Shown one piece after another: positions 8,191-19,424 of a DNA stretch of 22,094 bases (within the stretch, counting starts at the first letter, position 1; the number at the start of each line of letters is the position of its first letter). The notes under the pieces are model-generated. The model worked only from the letters and a program-made list of their open reading frames with translations. It was not told the DNA's origin and made no database searches. The stretch spans positions 1 to 22,094 of the forward strand of contig JAANBB010000572.1 of assembly GCA_014621425.1 (NCBI GenBank), written 5' to 3'. The DNA is from Cylindrodendrum hubeiense (lineage: Eukaryota; Ascomycota; Sordariomycetes; Hypocreales; Nectriaceae). Position numbers and translations under genes: made by a program.

Positions 8191-10345
8191 TGTAGCGAGT
8201 GTATATGGGTCTAAGGACCTTGTATAAGCTCTTAGTGGGTGGTGCAGAGTGCAGTATTTGTGAGAATGACTGATAAGAGTCTGCAAAGGACGCGCGGACA
8301 AGAGTACTCTTAAAGATAGAAATCCACCAGTTGTGGGTTGAAAATCAAAAGATGCTCGAGTGGATGGGGTATGATCGGAGACTTGGCATGCCTTAGCCGG
8401 AAGATATAACAAATCGGCCCCAACCAACGTGGTGGACTTGAGCAAATCTCGTTTTGGACCACCGCAGGGCTACTGGTCCTGGGCCAGGCCTGGAACATGT
8501 TTGAACACGCCTACGGCGCGAGAACTGTCCCTCTGCCGGCTGGTGGTCATGCTTAGCGGGTGGATGTTCCTGGCTCCTGGCCGGTGAACCTGACAGGGAG
8601 CTACTGTTAGCTCGTGGTTTACGCCGCGGCGTTTCCCAATTGCCCGCCCACGGGTCAGAGCTGGAATCAGCCTCAGGTCGTCGGTCGAGCCACTTTGTGC
8701 CCGTGTCTGCGGGCTTGCTGTAACAGACGCAGCTCGGTGACCCGCGAAGCAGCGGCAGCGGATCCTTGGTGCGTCCAGCTCGCAGCGCCGAGCCTTCTCG
8801 GCCCCGGTGCCAGCGGTGCGAAGGTGCCATGGGCGCGCGCCACCAATAGGGCCGTCCTCATCCTTGGGAATGGATCCTGTGGAGATTTCTGCACTCGATG
8901 CCAGTCCTGCCCGTGTTAAGATGAATCGAGCCTGATTGTTTAGTACCCCCCCCGTCGGTCCCGCAGTTTCCGGTGCCTGGATCTACTTGGAGGCGAACTT
9001 GGGGGCGACCCGCTTATACTAGCGGTGGCCAGGTGAAGGTTGGGTCAATAGTCGTTAATAGTGGTGCATAGTGGCGGTGGTGAGGCGAGCTGTGGGAGTG
9101 GGCCCTCTGTGTGGCGTCAGCGCCTCAAGTTTAACGCTCGCTCTCGGAGCAGTGGCTCGCAGCCCCTGGCGCCAGTGGCCTGTGGCTCCCCTGTGGCTGC
9201 TGGGCGTTCGCTTGTTCGCTTGTTCGCTTGTTTCTGCGCCGGCGATGCTTACAGCATGTGCGTGTGCGATGACGACTGAGCGGGGGACGTCATGCAAGCA
9301 TACTGTTGCACCTCGACTCATGGCGGCATGGTTGGTCCCGTCACGCATCGGAGTCACGCAACGGCACAGCATAGGCACGGCCAATGCCACCTGCCATTAT
9401 GCCGCTGGTGCCGGCTCCTGTCAAAACCTTAGGGCCTGGGCCTCTCGGAGTGCACCGAGCCGCCGTCAATCTTCCGTGAGCCCGCTGCATCATGACCGCC
9501 GCCTCGTCCGCCGACCTGGCGACTACTCGCGACTATTCTTTGGCTATTCCCGCCATACTCTCCACCAACTTTCCCCATTGTCCACACCTGAACGCCATGA
9601 TCGACCCGTCCTGCCGTCTTCAGCTTGCATAATTCGGAATCCAGGCCGAGATCCACGCCCATCACCTTAGCACCTGCCACCTAGCGCCAGCTGGTGATTC
9701 TTCGCTGTTCGGGAGCCCAATCTATTTTCCGCTACGCGCTGCGGCCCTGATCCTGGCTCGGCTGGGTCTGGCTTCAGGGCGCGCCAGGGAACCCACCGTC
9801 AGGGACAAGTTTCATGCCCAGACCACCCCCCGGTCGATCCACCGCGACGACCACGCAGTCCGCGCTCCCCATCCCCCGTGGATCCCTGACTCGTTCAGGC
9901 AAGGCTTGCCTGAAGCCCAGCAAATCGTTGGCACATCACGGAATAGCCTACACTGCTGTCCCGATTTGGGACATCGTCTCGTACTCCTTTGTGCTAGGGG
10001 GCCTTGGCTATGGAGGGGCGGCTTCGTGCTACTCCTTTGTCCTCTTGGCCCGCGTTGAATGCCTGCCCCATGTCCATACTTCGTACGTGCAGATCGACTT
10101 GGCTAGCTGCTGCCAGTCTGTCACCCACTGCATCACTGCACTCACTCTCGTTCACCATCTGTCGTTTTCTGTTCGCTGTTCAGCTGCCTAGCTGTGTGAC
10201 GCCTTCGTCGTCCCTTCCCTCGTTTGCGGGATGTCCTCGTCTTCTTGAGCCTTTCGTTACCTCTACAGTCTTTCGCTAAGTGCGACTTTCACAGCGTTGG
10301 CTGTGCGAGACCGCTTCCCTCCGGTGCCTCCTTTGTCCCCTCAAG
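8191..10345. promoter_or_regulatory. Shared divergent promoter region of uge3 and gtb3
   Basis: This region separates the ATGs of the epimerase and the giant synthase, which point away from each other. The stretch before 10346 is CT-rich, as usual for strongly expressed fungal genes. TATA-like words lie near 8201-8206 (TATATG) and 8403-8408 on the epimerase side. No convincing gene lies within: the 199-frame ORF at 9071 begins with GTG, and the 125-codon ORF at 9814-10191 could at most be an upstream ORF of gtb3 if the leader is long. I looked for StuA-type sites and found no clean match. Confidence 0.55.
9207..9230. repeat. 3 x 8 bp direct repeat TTCGCTTG
   Basis: Three perfect head-to-tail copies of ttcgcttg lie in the uge3-gtb3 intergenic region, about 1.0 kb from the uge3 start and 1.1 kb from the gtb3 start. 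No function is recognised. Confidence 0.65.
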
Positions 10346-13300
10346 ATGGCTTCGTTCATCCAGCCTGGCGGGTCTGACCCGACCAAGTCTGAGTGCGCTG
10401 GCTCACGCTTCGAGGTATACTGCAATAGCATCTTGCCTGCGAGCGAGAGGTTCAGCACCTTGTTCCAATTCATAAACTTCACCGTCGGCGTCACGGCTCT
10501 CGTCGTCCCCGTCGTGCTTTTCCTCATATACACTTTTTTGCAGTCGCGTAAATCACAATCACCAAGGATCGCGAGGCAAGTCATACCCTGGCTCATCCAT
10601 CTGTGATTCCTCACTGACCGATCCAACAGCCGAAAGCAACGGCGTAATTCAGAAGATGGCTCTACTAACAATGAACTCCCCATGCAATCGTTTCGTCCGA
10701 CCAAGTCGTTCACCTTCTTGTCGGACACATCGTCGTCGGCCATGTCAGTCCATCGCGACTCAAGGGCATATGACCTCGTCGTTCTGCCTCTGGCCATGAA
10801 GGGCAGCGTCGCGGGCCAGGATGGAGACTCACGGTCCTCCGTCTGCACCACCAACCAAGACATTATCGCCAAGATGAGTTTGGCGAGTGTCGACATTGAC
10901 GAGTTTGGCTCGGATGCGCTCGAACCCTCCCAGATCGAGGCCACCGCCGACTTCCTCGCCGACACCTACCTCCGCAACAACTTAGCCGGATTTTCACTGT
11001 CATGTTCCAAGGCCAAGAAGCCCGAGCAGATGGACGGTCTCCTGGAACGCCTGTACCGCTCTAGAATCTCCGTCATTCTGTCTTGCGATCACGACTCCGA
11101 AGCGCTCGACTCAATCAGCCTAACCTTCGCCTCCGGCCTCATCATCGAGAACGCCCTAATTCTTCCTAATGGCGACCGACGAGACTACTTCCAGGCGCAG
11201 CGTTTCCGTCAGATTATGGGCCGAGCTCACAAGGAGCGCGAGGAGAGGCCCGACTTCTTCATCGGCTTCCTGGATCGCTGGGAGCGTCGACCTCACCCCG
11301 CCACCATCCGCAGAGCTGTCAAGTTGGCCGAGCACTTCGGTGCCGTCATCGAGCATGGCCCCATTGATCCTAAGTTTAAGCTCAAGGCGCCTATTCTCAG
11401 TGCGACACAGACCCTCAGTGGCTTCGAATATCTACGTCGAGCAGAGACAATTCAGGTATGTCTCAATTATACTCCCGAGACAAGCATGGCTGACAGTGAA
11501 ACAGCTCCAAAAAGCGTGGGTAACCGAGACCCGACCGGCCTTCATCCCAGACGGCTCGCCCTTCTTTAAAACAGCCCCGCTGCCCTTGGACGATATTGAA
11601 GCCGTGATCCCCCGCGCGCCTCACCTGTTACGATCTCGACCTCTCAGCGATGTTCTCAAGACGATTTACGATGAGAAACCCGAAGTACATTCCTCGCTCG
11701 ACTACGTCGAGCTTGCGCCCACCCGATCCAGCTTCTGGGACTCTGCCAGTGATGGCAGGGGACTCTCAAACCTGGGATGCTTCCCATTGTCTTCCGAGCC
11801 ACGCAGCGAGCACTACGAAGCCATCGTCGATACCCAGACACATCTCAATGAGTTGGGTATGCTTCACACCGTGGAGAGCACCGAGGAGCAGGCTTTGCTG
11901 GTTGCCCTACAGGCTTTGGCTAAGCAGGAAGGGGTCGATGTTGCCATCCACGACCTGATCAGCGGCATGGTCGCCCACCAGATTCGTGTCTACAAGGGCA
12001 TGGACACTGGCTTCGGCGTCCCAGACAGTGACGCCCACTTCTGGGGTGTCTCAAAGGCCCGCGAAGGCTCCATCGAGATCTATGTCTCACAAAAAGCCCC
12101 CAGCGACGCGGCTACGGTCCTCCACACCTGGTTGGCCCACCAGCGAATTCCCCGCCATCGACGTTACGAGCAGGAGCTGGAGTTGGAGCGAGCCAATGCC
12201 CAGGCCGACCAATCTGGTCTTCCCTTGAGCATCAGGACGACTATTGATACCGCCACCTACTCCGAGGTTCTCACCATTCTCCAGAAATTGCGTGTTTCTG
12301 GCCTGAGCCACCCCCTGGGTGATGCGATCAAGCAGTACTGCTGGACTTACCTCATTGATGATTCCTCCAAGGCCTCATGGACCCTGACTTGTGCCGAAAA
12401 GGCGCTTGAGGGCCCCTCGGCTATGCGAGAAATTCTTCGCCTTCGCCTGGAGTACTATGTTAAACAGGGCGCAACGGAGCTCCCTGCCCTGGAGGATCTG
12501 GTTACCTTGCACAAGCTTACTACTGTTGCTGTCGAGGAAGCTCTGTTCTTTGGAGACCGCCCGGCGCTCAACTCACTGACTAATGTCCTTCTCAAAGCCT
12601 ACGACCCGTGGAAATCGTGGTCCGAATGCGACTATGTCGACATCAATGCCGAGCTCTTCGCCATCATCTACTTCAGCATCCTCCGACTGGCTGCCTTTGA
12701 AGAAGTTTACAATGAGTCGACCGATCGCTGCCCCATGTTCCTCTCTGCACCCGACCAAGCTGCCGTCTTTTCTGAGCTCTGGATTCTTGGATCTCAATGT
12801 GATATCTACTTTGGTCTGCTTCCGCGAAACCTTGGTAATATCGTATACCAGCGATATCGCAAGTTCCTCCGAGACCGCCCTCCAACCGCGGCTGACCGAC
12901 CCGACGACGAAATCATGACCATGTACTTTAGCCCCGATGCGGCGCCCGTCATCCACCACGACGGTGATGAGCCCGTGCCTGGCTCCTCTACGATGAGACG
13001 CACCCCTCATGAGGTCGTCCAGAAGTGGAAGAAGCGATTTGCTGAGGCCGGTGCCATGTCCATTTTCTGTGTCCCTGCCATTATCGACGTTATCTTGCTC
13101 ACATTCGTTGGGCGTGGTTTCTTCATGACTGCCTTTATGAGCTCCGAGCACCTCGAGGCCGCCGGTTACGCTCTGCTCGTTGCCCTTCTGCTTACGGCTG
13201 GTGTTACTGGCTGGGTTGGCAGCACTGGCAACTACTATCTGGCTCACTACGCCTACGATAATATGGTTTACTTTCACGTCCAGAGGCTCTCTGGTGGTTT

Positions 13301-16300
13301 CGTGCTGACTCTCATTATCTCAGTCGTTGGCTTCATCATGTACACGGTGCGGTTCTCTGTTGGTACCGGCTTCGTCTTCGTGGCGTACCTCGTCTGCATT
13401 TCGACCCATTTCAACCTGCTAGGTATAATGAGCGCCATGCACCAGCTTGAGAGCCCCATGTCTTCTGGCCGCAGCATTCTCCTTCAGAACATGCCGCTGC
13501 TTTTGCTTTCGCCTCTCATTTCCAGCTTTGTCAATGGCCATGACCTGGAGATCTACATCCCCGTCATGTTTGCCTATGTCTTCCTCACCCTTTACCGTTA
13601 TCGCCGACTCTGCCATGAATGGTCAAACTGGATGGATAACATTCCCAAGTTTTCCCAGAAGGACATTATGGAGTGGTATATGGCTAGGCTGGCCCCTGAG
13701 GCATTCGATGAAGAGATAAAGGATCGGGATGCCCTGGCACTTGAGACTTTTATTGAAGTTTTGGAGTCTTACCAACGCCGTACCCGGGAGGCAAAGACCG
13801 CCCAGGTCTTCTCAGATCCTTTTGTTGGGCGGATTGCAAGGGGCATGCCTTATGTGGACTGGCTTTTCAGGAAGACCAACCCCGACGGCAACCACCCCGA
13901 TGCTTTCAGCACAGCTTGGTTCACCCAGCTCGGTGAGTCGAAGAACCAGCAGGGCATGATGGTTCGAGGCCTCAAGGATCACAACGTCTTCACCCTGTTC
14001 CGTCTTGCCCGATACGACGTTGGACAGACCCTCGGTCTGTTCTTGGTGGCCCTGATGGATCGCTGGGTCATGATGGTCTGGAGTGCGGGAGGACCCTATC
14101 CCAGCATCTACAGTGATTCTCGAGCCCGCTACGGTATCTGCCTCTGCATCATCTACTTCTGTATGGCTGCTATGCTTCTTGACTCTACACTATACAAGTA
14201 CTGGGGACTCAGAGATAGCATTTCCAAAGAAAAGCTTCGCGACTTTGAGCACGCTCAGAGCCTGGCCAAGGAGTTTGAGAAGTATCGCCGTGCCAGCATT
14301 ATCAAGGCGCTGAGCGACATCATGTCCAAGCTCTTGTTTGTGTTTGGCGCTACGACTATTCTCATGTGGCTCTTCGTGGATGGCTGGAAGACGATGGTCC
14401 TCTATTACATGTACGTCCTGGGCTACTCGTGTTCCATTCTCTTCCAGTTCAACAGGTGCTTCACGACCAACGTCACGACCCACATCTCCATCATCATGAC
14501 ATCCGCTGTCATCGGATTCATTACTGGCTGCGTCCTTCACGCTATTCCTGCGACCTCTGACTTCATCTTTAACGACATGATCGCTCAAAATACGGCTGCC
14601 GTTCTTGCAATGATCGGAACATCCCTCTGGACCTGGAAGGATTGGGCCGCACCCTCAAAGACTCGCAACCGCTCCGGTCCCCACGCCGAGTCCGATGTCT
14701 ACGTCCAGTACAGGTTCAGCGCCGAGGAGTCAGTGCACTCGAAGGTCCCGAACGCCAGCATGCGGAAGAACTTCACTGGCCAGAAGCTGTGGAACGAGGA
14801 CGGAAAGACTCCGTCCAAGAAGATCACCAAGATCCTTACCCGAAGCTTCGATTATCCCAATGAGCATTCTAGCACCGCCGCCTGGTCGACTAACCTTCTG
14901 AGAACCGCGGTGGAGCTGTGGACTGAGCGCATGATTACTGTCAAGGTCGTCAGTAGAGAGGAGTTTGGCCGAGCTGGTTTAAGCGAGCTCAGCTCCTTTA
15001 GCTCTCGAGAGGGAAGCGTTCTCCAACTGACTGTCGGCTTCATGAATGAGGCCGAGCTGTCCCTCCCCGCCTGGCAACCCCTTCTGTGTACCGTCATCAG
15101 CGAGGCCATCCTCTACCATGTGGCCCGTTCGGAGTTCAAGCTTTCGCACAACCAAGCCGTTCAGGCAGAGCACTTCCTTCAGGATACTTCGTGTCTGTCA
15201 AAGCGAATTGAGTTTGAGCTCTCCTACGAGAGGATACAGTTCCTTAACCGCCTCGTCCTCAAGACGGAGAGAGAGATGATGAAGCATCTGTCTTTGGACT
15301 TTGACGTTGACGCCCGGTGGGAGGCGACCCCCCAGGATGTTCGCGAGGCCATTCTGCGCCGTATTGCCGGCGAGCCGGTTGCTCTCTCCTTGCAGTTCAA
15401 AGAATGGGCGGCTAAGAATGAGGTCGACCTACAGACTGAAGACTTCCATGTCAGCCTCACTCTGGAGGTCTATCAGAAGTGCCAGGAGAGACTGGGCCAG
15501 GTTAATCTTTTCCCCGACGAGGGAGAAACCACTGTGCCAGAAACCCCCGCTGAGCTTAGGCCTATCGACATCAGTCGTACTCCCAAGACGTTGACTATCC
15601 TACAGAGCATTTGGGGAAAGATCATTTCTATTCCGTTCCTCTTTGTTAAGTGGGTTGCCATCATCTCCGGTGGTGGCTCCAACATGGAGCGAGAGCTCGT
15701 TTACTGTCTCCGAAACATTCCCCTCCGAAGCGTATTCGTCTACCTCCTGCTTTTCTTCTGGAACCTTTGCCGAACCATGAAGAACTTCTGGGTCTACTGG
15801 ATTCTCATCTACCACCGCCCTGCTCTTGTCAACATCACACGCCTGGCCCAAAAGGGTGCCCGCCGCAAGATCCTCAAGAACTCTGTCATCGTCGAGCTGC
15901 CGCGAAAGACCATCACTGGATTCGCTTCCATCAATGACAACGGCACTATGATACTCCGAGTTTTCGCCGGCGCTCTCAAGGATGCTCCCGCTGATGGCAA
16001 GCCTTTGCACACCGATACCTACGACGAGGCGCTCCGCCTCAAGAGTAGAGAGGACAGCAGCGGTGGTGCTTCTACCTACCAGTACGACTCTGGAGTGTCC
16101 ACCCGCTGGCCGATCAGCAAGGTCATCGCCCACAATGACTCCCGAAGTGTCGGTTACTATGATAAGTATGGCCGTATTGTGCGAGGTACATGGACCCTCG
16201 GCGAGACGGAGTTTGTCTTCCAGTATCACTACAAGTCTGTCCCCAAGGGCAACGCCGACGTTCTCCGCGCCGATTTCAAGCTGGCCCACTCGACCTCTGA

Positions 16301-19073
16301 TGATATGCTCTCCGTCTTCTGGGGTAAGCCCATTAGCACCGATGACTACACCTGGGTTCCGTCCAAGAACATCGGTCTCATCATCAAGAAGATCGGGCGC
16401 AAGACCTATACAAGCGAATACGAGTACCTCCATCGACGTGACCCCGCGATTACTGTCTTTGTCGAGGAGAACGGCATCAAGATTGCCGCTGTCCAATCTC
16501 CCGAGATCTTCCCCAACGAGGCATCCTTGATGCCTCGTCCCAAGAACCTGTCTTTCGATGCCGACGACCTGCTCATCTACCACAGCATCCTTCAGATCCG
16601 CCAGATGCGGCGATACGCTGGCTCAACACCCACTCTCATCTCTTCAATGAACCCCATCTCCTGGGTTGTCTTGTGGCGATCACGCAAGTATGGTCGCGTT
16701 CCCACTTGGCGCATCCGCACTGAGCTCTGGAGTCATTGGCTTAAGAGTGGCAACCTCGACGCGGTTACGGCTTGCTGGATCGACGAGCTTGTACTTCGTG
16801 AGGAGTTTCTGCTCCGCCAGTACTGGAAGGCCAGAGACAGTGGCCGTCTTGATGAGGCCCGCCGCGCCCTGGACGCCAATATTGATCAGATCGTTCCCGC
16901 CATCGAAATCGAGACGGATATCTCTGAGGTGTCTCTTCTGACCATCAAAACGTCGGATCTCTACGCCATGGGTCTCAGCAATGACGCAACCCAGGTTACG
17001 GCTCGGCCTCAGGATTGCTTTAATGATACCAAAGACCGTGTCTCGGTCATCTTCAACGATATCGGATGCTGGCCTGTTGCGCCCGGTGGAGTTTCCAACT
17101 GCCGACGTGATTTGGTCAACGGCCACAAGACCATCCGTAACCACGTCCTGTCAGAATGTGCTAACGATTACGGCATTCCTCGGTTCCAAATCGAGAAGAG
17201 CGTCCAGTCCCTCAAGTTGCTACCTCTCTGGGGTATTGACGGAGGCACTGCTAACCATGGTGTCATCGACAACATTCTTGAGTCGCAGGTCGACGAGAAG
17301 GTGGCCGATACTGACGTCCAGCGCGATATCGTTGGCGTCTTCGTGCCACTTCTCATGGACTTTGTCAAGGGTGCCCGCACTAAGTGCCTCTCACGCGCCG
17401 ACCTGATCAAGTACAGCAACGTTTTCCTCTCCATGGCCAAATACTACGAGTATAAGGATTATGCCTTCACCTGGCAATCCACGGAGGTTGAGGACGCCTG
17501 GGTCGCGGCCTGGATGACGCACTACGACGACGAGAACATTACCAACCCGTCTCAGTGCTTCGAAATCGAACGTCCCAGCATCCCCGATTTCCGCACCGCG
17601 ATGGGCATCTACAAGGCTTATTTCTTCATCTTCGCCGTCAACGTCCCCGAAGAGTGCCCGCGTGTTTTCCAGAGCACCCACCACGGCATTAGTAGTTTGT
17701 TCGGCCTTGTTCTCAAGTATCGCCGCGGTGCCAGCTTTGGTATCTGGGATCACGCTATTCTGTGGCGAGAATGCTGCCTGAACATCAGTGCTGCCCAGAG
17801 CGAACTTCCCCTCTCTGTGCAGTCAATGCTTCTCGCTGGTATCGGTCTCGCGACCCGTCTTGCCTACTTCCACGCCGACGTCATCACACCGTGCGCGTCG
17901 CTATTCAACCCGTAAGTACTCCCCTTCTCATACACGTACACTTAGCATACTAACCACGACTACAGAATGTGGGAGGCCGAAATCGGCACAGAAAAGGGCA
18001 CCGTCAGCAACAGGAACATGTTCCGCCGCAAGATCGATCCCATCGTCAACGGTATCAGCAACATGGATTCCTTTACACCCGTGGATAAGATTCGCACCGA
18101 CACGCCGACCGTCATCATGTTGTCAAACGTCCAGGTCATCAAGGGCGTCAAGGCAGCTATCCAGGCTGCTGATATTATCATCAACCGCTTCGGCTTCACC
18201 GACTATAAGCTTATGGTCTATGGTGCGAAGGATCGTCAGCCTGCGTATGCGCTGGAGATGGAGAAGTTTATCGTGGATCACAACCTCACAGGCAAGGTCA
18301 TCCTGGCCGGCTTCGGCAACCCCAGGGAGGTGCTGAAGGACGCCTGGCTCTTCATGAACTCGTCTATCTCCGAGGGCCTGCCTCTTGCCATTGGCGAGGC
18401 AGCCCTGGCTGGTGTCCCAATTGTTGCGACCGAGGTAGGCGCCACGGCGCTCGTCCTGACGGATGTCAACAACCCTGACCAACGATACGGAGAAGTCGTA
18501 CCGCCCAATGACCCCATGGCGTTGGCCCGGGCGCAGATCTCGATCCTGGGCATGGTTGGGCCATGGACACAATTCACCGACGAAGCACACATGAAAACAG
18601 AGGCTCCCACACTTCCCGACGAGATTACACCCGATGACGTCAAGTGGCTGAGCGAGCGCTTCTACCAGAAGTCGGAATACCGCCGAAAGCTGGGTATGCT
18701 GTCCCGCGAAGTGGTGCTGCACAGCTTCCACGGCAACCGCTACCTCCGGGAGCATGAGCAGATGTTCTGGGTCCAGTGGCATCAGGGCAAGATGAGGGCA
18801 GACGAGGGTCTGTCGGCGCAAACGTACCACCGTTTCAAGTTTGGAACGCCGGAGCCGCTGCGGTACTGCGAGGATGAGGAAAAGAACAAGCGATTCTTGC
18901 TTGACCCGACATGGGGCAAGGAGAATATGCTGCGGCGACTTCAATCTACTGCCACGACCAAGATTGAGAACCACCTAAGCACGCGTCGGGGCACGCGAGA
19001 GAAGAGTGTGAGAAGAAGCAGGCTAATGAAGAAACAGCCGTCGTTGCCTCCAGTGCCGGCGAGCCCTGTATAA
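10346..19073 (+). CDS. gtb3: Giant polytopic synthase with C-terminal PelF-like GT4 domain (Gtb3 type)
   Basis: Four exons (10346-10547, 10653-11455, 11505-17911, 17966-19073) give 2839 residues and one continuous frame. In order: one membrane segment (about 41-65); a soluble alpha/beta region (about 160-410); a helical region (about 430-800); about 12 membrane segments (850-1380) with a loop in the middle; a soluble part; three more membrane or amphipathic segments (1699-1773); a beta-rich domain (about 1785-2010); a helical linker; and a GT4 glycosyltransferase (about 2180-2760). The GT4 part has GCWPVAPGGVSN (UDP-sugar side), ADVITPCASLFNPMWE, and the E-x7-E motif SEGLPLAIGEA (Glu2607, Glu2615), all as in bacterial PelF. 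It should polymerise Gal/GalNAc from UDP-sugars at the plasma membrane and may export the chain. The GT4 call is firm; the roles of the other regions are inferred. The first splice junction is uncertain. Confidence 0.85.
10548..10652 (+). other. Intron 1 of gtb3 (acceptor uncertain)
   Basis: Donor GTAAAT at 10548. The acceptor nearest to the CTGAC branch point (10614-10618) is CAACAG ending at 10629, but joining it to this donor breaks the frame. The next AG, at 10651-10652, keeps the frame and joins LQS to QDGSTNNE. A weaker donor GTCGCG at 10543 would keep the frame with 10629 and include a basic stretch (RKQRRNSE) after the membrane segment. Confidence 0.5.
11456..11504 (+). other. Intron 2 of gtb3 (49 bp)
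   Basis: Donor GTATGT at 11456, branch-point CTGAC at 11490-11494, acceptor ACAG ending at 11504. It is phase 0 and joins ETIQ to LQKAWVTE. Without removal the upstream frame stops at 11569. Confidence 0.9.
17912..17965 (+). other. Intron 3 of gtb3 (54 bp)
   Basis: Donor GTAAGT at 17912, branch-point CTAAC at 17950-17954, acceptor ACAG ending at 17965. It is phase 2 and joins CASLFN-P to MWEAEIGTE, restoring the continuous PelF-like segment between the two GT4 lobes. Confidence 0.93.
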
Positions 19074-19284
19074 TGAAACAAAAGGAAGGGAACCTAGAGG
19101 GAAATGGGGAGTGCGAATGAATACGGGAAAAGATTTACTTGTCTTGACGCCTTGGACATTCATTTATTTTCTAATGTCTTAGCATTATACCGGCTTATAT
19201 CAGATAGAATTTGTTCATAGTTTGGCGTGCATATACCACCCAGTTATTATTTCATCATGTCGATCTTAGAATCTCATGAGCAAT

Positions 19285-19345
19285 CATTGATACATTGATA
19301 CATAGATACATTCATTGATACGTCATTGATCCATACATACGGTGA
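19285..19345. repeat. Degenerate CATTGATA octamer repeat
   Basis: cattgata occurs in tandem at 19285-19292 and 19293-19300, followed by catagata, a further cattgata and diverged cattgatc and catacata words. It lies just after the gtb3 3' end and looks like a decaying microsatellite. Confidence 0.6.
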
Positions 19346-19413
19346 ATACATATGTCCACATGCTAACCGGAGTGAGCCGAGTGGCTGATGTGAATACGGA
19401 CTACTGAGTACCT

Positions 19414-19424
19414 TACCTTAGGTA
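19414..19424. repeat. TACCTTAGGTA palindrome
   Basis: This near-perfect palindrome is embedded in ACCTTACCTTAGGTAGGTTGGTAGG-type sequence. A related word, CTATCTTAGGTAG, occurs at about 21504-21516 after the reductase gene. CCTTAGGTAGGTA-like words are, to my knowledge, frequent in Sordariomycete intergenic DNA. Confidence 0.5.

Noticed and set aside
8191..8445. In-frame N-terminal extension of the epimerase from the ATG at 8445
   Set aside because: The extension reads like leader sequence with no domain or clear targeting signal; the ATGs at 8190 and 8181 are well placed.
9071..9670. 199-codon plus-strand ORF in the divergent promoter region
   Set aside because: It begins with GTG, has low-complexity Arg/Ser/Pro composition and no domain.
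12573..13277. 234-codon minus-strand ORF inside gtb3
   Set aside because: It is antisense to a conserved coding exon and arises from codon bias of the real gene.
15600..16583. 327-codon minus-strand ORF inside gtb3
   Set aside because: It is an antisense shadow of the coding exon; Val/Asp-rich composition is typical of such shadows.
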